From: Polydactylus sextarius
Lineage: Eukaryota; Chordata; Actinopteri; Polynemidae
DNA: 64,000 bases
Reading direction: 5' to 3'
Assembly: GCA_016801845.1 (NCBI GenBank)
Contig: CM028923.1
Location: 12,754,679-12,818,678, forward strand
Shown here: positions 59,269 to 64,000 of the stretch, in pieces
How positions within the stretch are numbered: position 1 is the stretch's first letter
How the letters are laid out: every line of letters begins with the position of its first letter
Translations under genes and position numbers: made by a program
The notes under the pieces: generated by a model
Databases searched by the model: none
What the model saw: the letters and a program-made list of their open reading frames with translations, nothing else
Told to the model about the DNA's origin: nothing

Positions 59269-62200
59269 ATGGACTCAAGTGTTTCCACTCCCGTTTCCAA
59301 AGGTTGGTTTATTGACGAACCGAGAATACTTATTATTATTACTTTTGCTAACTTGTGTTTGAAGAACGAAGCTAACGATTACTTTTGTCAGTGCACATAC
59401 TCCAGCTAAGTTAGCCAAGTCAGCTAACTTACTTATCTAATCTTTGTTACCTTTACGTATTATAATTTACACAACAGAAAACTGTTGCTAGACAGTGATA
59501 CGACAATGTCTGCGTAAAGTGGAGACTGTATAAACATTGTCAACCCTGTTTGAACATTGCGGTTGTTGAACACACACTCAGTGTTTCTAGTAAAGCTGCA
59601 TTCAAAACACATTATAGTTGCTGTTCATCCTGATGCACAGTGGTTATTTTCTGCACATTCACTCTAATGTCATCATTGTTTAGACAGTTACATGATAAAA
59701 AATACTTGGAAAAAAGAATACATTTTGACATAAAGTTGCTTCTGAAATGCCAGAGACATTACAGCTGTAAATAATTGTCACAGCAAGAATTAATATCCTG
59801 ACCAGTTATCCAGTCAGAATGAGAGAGTACAAGCTCTTTGATGAAGACAAATGGGACAGAAAGGTGAGCTTCATTTAATTCGGTCTGCGGTTGTTTTTGT
59901 TTTTCAGATGACACCCTACCTCTGGCATCACTGCGTCTCTTGGTTCCACCTTTACAGCTCATGGCAGCCTCCATGTGGCAGGTGTTGAAGAAACAAGATT
60001 TCATGAACTACTGGAAAGTGGCAGAATTTGTCTCTCTGGTGATGGACATGGTCCCAGAGCTGCTAATGTACAAGCACAGGACACAACTGAACCTGGGATT
60101 AAGAGCCAGGGTGGGAACAGCAGGAGAACACAAGACATTCACAGCTAAAGCAATATCGTGTCTTGTAGTATGTTTGAAATTACGGCTAATGATGTGTGAA
60201 CTCTGGATTGTTTTGGTGCAGTGTTTGCTTGTTTTTCCTAAATAGTACATCCTTGAGTTGTGCCGACATGAACAGCCTGTGGAGCCTGATGTCATCTTAT
60301 TTCACCTGGACAAGATTAAATCACAGCACCACTGTCCTGCAGATGTAAGTGTTTCTGCTTTTATGCAATAGATTCATCGTCGTATCAGTGACTGTGATGT
60401 GTAACGTTTGTACCTGTATTGCAGATAAAAGAATCAAAGGAAGAAGAAGTAGCAGTTAATTTTCTTGAGTTGATCCAGACTCTTCTCAAAGATCCTGAAG
60501 AGAGACAAGACTTTTTCTCAGTACGGCAATGTTGTTTATTATTATTAGTATGATTATTATATTATATTATTAGTATATTTTATTATTATATATTAGTATG
60601 AAGTTAAATTAAAATTCATTGCAAAATATAAAAAAAGTCAAAGACACTTTTGTAAACAATATGTGAATTAGCTGTAGTAAAAAGTTACTTTTATCACAGT
60701 GTCTTTTTGTTCTTTCAAAGGAGACCTTCCCTGCAGAGTATGGACCACAGTATGACACTGATTTACAGACACTGTTTTGGGAGTTTCTCTGCCGACTGGC
60801 TCAGCTGTTGCCGGTTCCTGGTCTCGAACAGGTGAGAGTTGGTCATTTTGATAAAACGAAAACATGTGTCATATAGACACATGTAAAAAGTAAAACTACT
60901 ATCTAGCAGAGAGTGCACGTTTCTGTCAGTATGATTTGAAACTTGTAATAAACCTCTAGACTGACTCCACAGTCTAACCTCCGACCCATGGACTTCTTCC
61001 CTCTATCCACCTACTGTAAAACGGTTAATGTTTAATATTTAAATTGTTACTGGAATACTGTGCAATATCTAGATACTGTGGATTATCATTATGCTTTCAT
61101 TACTCATAATCACTGTGTAATATTTAATATCTAACAGTGTGCAATAACCCACACCATATGTTAGACTGCATATCAAATTACATATTTATTCTTGTGTATA
61201 TGTATGTACCCTTTAATACTTTAATACATTTATATTTTTTATATGTTCTTGCACTATTACTTATTCTGGCTTATATTTATTTATTCTGTTTTATCTTGTC
61301 ATGTTCTATATATATATATATATATATATATATCTTACAGAGATTTATTCAGCACATGTGATGTCTAGATATCCTGTTAGGTTGAGTCTTTTCACCGTGT
61401 TGGGTTTGTTGTGATATTTATATATTTTCCCACAGACTGTGATGTGGCTTGGAGCCAAATCTTCTGTGTTGGACGACTGTGCACATTCAGTTTCTGAGCC
61501 TACACATCTGAAAAATTTACTCCAGCATCACAAACACTTAGGGCATTTAGAGCAACATGGTAAGTCACTTCCTACCTGTTCTTTACAACACAGCTCTATG
61601 ACAATAACGCATGTTTCATTTGTATTCTTCCTTTATTCAGTTCCACCCTCTAGCATGGGCGACAGCATCCTCTCCTCCCTCGCTGCAACTCTTTCCAGCA
61701 AAGCGACAAAAACTCCAGAACAAGACAACCAGTCAGGTCCACTGCAAGACGTCAGCACTGAAACACACCTTGTGTCATTTGTGGAGGATGTAGCAGTTGA
61801 AATAATCCCAGTGGTAGTGGGAGAGCAATACTATGAAGAAACAGATGGCAGCACGGTGGCTAAAGATTCTCTGATAGTCCTTCCTGAGGAGGTGATCAGA
61901 GAAGAGGAAGTTGGTGATGCAGGGGGAGAGGCAACACATGAAAAGGTCGAAAGTGCTTTGACAAACACCGTTCATCCAGAATTCAAGGGGGAGGCACCTT
62001 CCACACAGTACAAAATCTCTATGGGACCTCATGACTGCCCAGACTGCGAGAAGAAATTTAAGTTTGCCTCTTCGCTAATCGCCCACAGGGTCATCCACAC
62101 CGGTGAACGCCCCCACCGCTGCAACGACTGCGGCCGCTGCTTCTCTTTCAGACAGTCCCTCGACAGGCACAAGCAAACGCACAGAACTGGACGTAAATAT

Positions 62201-64000
62201 GACTGCGTCATCTGCGGCGAGACCTTCCACTCCCTGTCAGCTCGCACGGTGCACAAACAAACGCACACGGTGGACGGTGTTTACATGTGCCAGCAGTGCA
62301 ACAGGACGTTTAGCTGGGAGCGGACATTAGCAAAGCACATAAAAACTCACAGTAATGATCACGCGCCGTACAGGCCTGCGGAGAGTCAAAACAACGGGCT
62401 GGAGGTTGTGATTTGTGATGAAAGTGTCTGTGAGGAAATCACTGGGACTGACTGCCAGTTGCAAGAAAACGATAGCGATGATCAGGACGTGGAGGGAGCA
62501 GAAGCTCAGAGCAGTGAAGGTCTCAGCTGTGAGGCCGGTGACCTACTTCCTGAACTCAATGATCACATCACATCCCCGGTGACCGTCCGCACAAGCGGCC
62601 GCAAACGCAAACCGACCATGAAGATTCAGGTGATAAATTTAAAGAAGCGCATGGAGGCTATGAGAAGGAGGGTCATTAAGGTGGAGCCTGGAGCCCTTAA
62701 GCCTTTACCTTTCAACTGGTAAGAACATCTGGTCTTATTCACCATCTTTGATTTGTTTTCGTCTCACAATCAATTTCCTACTTTTCTGTTTATACCGTCT
62801 TTAGACAACAATACACCATTTTCAGATCTACACGTTATTGAAGTAGCATTTTTCTGTCACATGATAGAAACTCCATATTTCTGGTAAATGTTTTGGGACA
62901 TTGGTTATTGTTCACTGTGCTTTTCTTTCACAGTGAAGAACACTCGTATGGGTCACCTGTGCTCACATCAAAGGACAGTGATGAAAGTGAGGATTTATTT
63001 ATTGGCATTTTGTTTTTGTTTTTTATTAGAGTGATGTAATCAGATGTGACAACTCGAAACTATCTTATCGATCTAATAATTATTCAGTTGTCTGTTATAG
63101 TGTAGTATTTAATCGAAAAACATCAGTGTCGTCAAAAATGTCATAGTATAGTATCTGGTCATGTCGTCAAAACTATCGCAAAATCGTTAAAGTATGACAA
63201 AAATGTCATCATACAGCGTTTAAAATATGGCAAAATAATCATAGTATATTATGGTTTGGCATAATTAGCTGAAAAAAATATGACGTGTGTTTAAGAAATT
63301 TATTATGATCAAAGTCAAGTAATATGAAATCACCTATGAAGACACAGAGTCACAGTTCTTTCCAGACAGAAAAGCACTAAATGGGCCTGTATGTCTTTAA
63401 CCCTTTAGATGTTTGATGATTTTAATATTTTGTACAAAAATAACCATATAATTTTGTTAGTGCTGCTTTAAGAGGCAGAATCTTACTTTGCTCCTCATTT
63501 AGCATTTATAAGCAGTATAAATGTCTTTATAAATGGTTATAAAATATGTGTATAAGTATAATTAATGACAATGTACTGCAGTAAACACATCTTTCTTCGT
63601 TTTTCTACAAGGTTCTGTGGCAGATGGTTCATCAGCTGCTTTCGCCTGTCCAAAGTGCTCCTTCCTTCATGCAGAAGAGTCGCAGGTCCAGCAGCACATT
63701 GACACTGTTCACGCTGATGAGGCCAAGCCGTCCACAGACGAAGGATTTCATTGTCCAGACTGCAAGAAGAGCTTCCAGTGCCAGGCTGTGCTAAAAGCCC
63801 ATCAGCGCATCCACACGGGCGAGCAACCCTTCCTGTGCTCTCAGTGCGGACGATGTTTTTCGTTCAAGCATTCGCTGGAGCGACATAAGCAGACGCACAA
63901 GTTGGGACGCAAGTACGAGTGCCTGATCTGTGGCGAGTTGTTCAAGTCGTTGTTGGCTCAGAGGGAGCACAAGAGCACCCACATGGAGGACGGGAAGTAC
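59269..64000 (+). CDS. TINF2_N-domain C2H2 zinc-finger protein, 3' end outside window
   Basis: Exons: 59269-59302, 59908-60110, 60246-60344, 60425-60520, 60721-60831, 61436-61559, 61641-62718, 62934-62986, and 63612 past the window edge. All borders are GT-AG and phases join. Residues about 13-200 resemble the N-terminal domain of the shelterin protein TINF2 (LRLLVPP, AASMWQVLKKQDF, YKHRTQLNLGLRAR, LLPVPGLEQ). After an acidic linker, exon 7 has four C2H2 fingers (CPDCEKKFKFASSLIAHRVI, CNDCGRCFSFRQSLDRHK, CVICGETFHS, CQQCNRTFSW) and a basic tail. The last exon begins a second cluster whose fingers mirror the first (CGRCFSFKHSLERHK, GRKYECLICGE). It is likely a nuclear DNA-binding protein. The fusion suggests, but does not prove, a telomere or chromatin role. 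I do not assign a gene symbol. Confidence 0.88.
61306..61333 (+). repeat. Microsatellite (TA)n in intron
   Basis: About 12 TA units lie in the intron before exon 6 of the zinc-finger gene. They have no effect on the coding exons. Confidence 0.85.
63075..63270 (+). repeat. Degenerate short-unit repeat around ATGTCATAGTAT
   Basis: Words such as AAAAATGTCATAGTAT, AAAAATGTCATCATAC, AATAATCATAGTAT and GTCGTCAAAA recur at short spacing in the last intron seen of the zinc-finger gene. The pattern suggests a decayed minisatellite or a fragment of a repetitive element. No family was recognised. Confidence 0.45.

Overview
The window is vertebrate nuclear DNA, almost certainly from a teleost fish. Genes are split by GT-AG introns and lie in AT-rich DNA full of microsatellites and fish-type transposon remnants. 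The gene families are vertebrate, and two forms are typical of fish: a pyrin-NACHT-LRR protein ending in B30.2, and a TINF2-type N-terminus joined to zinc fingers. I joined exons by hand, checking each splice site and reading phase. Gene names rest on recognised protein sequence, not on database searches.

Layout. (1) 0.46-24.07 kb, minus strand: the 5' part of an anoctamin gene, best matching ANO4. Six coding exons lie at 0.46-4.64 kb and a probable first exon lies in a CpG island at 24 kb, after a 19.4 kb intron. One exon is one base short, which breaks the frame in this assembly. (2) 24.3-28.6 kb: intergenic DNA with a microsatellite and a MITE. (3) 29.19-33.52 kb, minus strand: a decayed LTR retrotransposon with gypsy-like proteins but integrase before reverse transcriptase, the Gmr1 arrangement. 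(4) 34.68-39.13 kb, plus strand: an intact six-exon NXPE3-like gene (559 aa). (5) 39.8-41.4 kb: hAT-like and LINE-like remnants with a CTCF-like motif. (6) 42.72-45.01 kb, minus strand: a secreted fibrinogen-domain protein (263 aa); its 5' region is duplicated in tandem up to 46.56 kb. (7) 47.75-53.13 kb, minus strand: an intact 11-exon NLRP3-like gene (PYD-FISNA-NACHT-LRR-B30.2, 1239 aa). (8) 54.80-58.57 kb, minus strand: selenoprotein O (635 aa, nine exons) with an in-frame UGA three codons before the stop and a candidate SECIS in the 3' UTR. (9) 59.27 kb to the window end, plus strand: a TINF2_N-C2H2 zinc-finger gene, divergent from selenoo across a 0.7 kb shared promoter region.

The genes do not form one pathway. 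The fibrinogen-domain gene and the NLR gene are neighbours that could both serve innate immunity, but that is inference. No tRNA, rRNA or CRISPR was seen. The points most worth checking are the Gmr1-type element with its SCAN-like Gag, the TINF2_N-zinc-finger fusion, the ano4 frameshift, the SECIS candidate, the duplicated 5' region of the fibrinogen-domain gene, and a perfect 24-bp inverted repeat in an nxpe3 intron.
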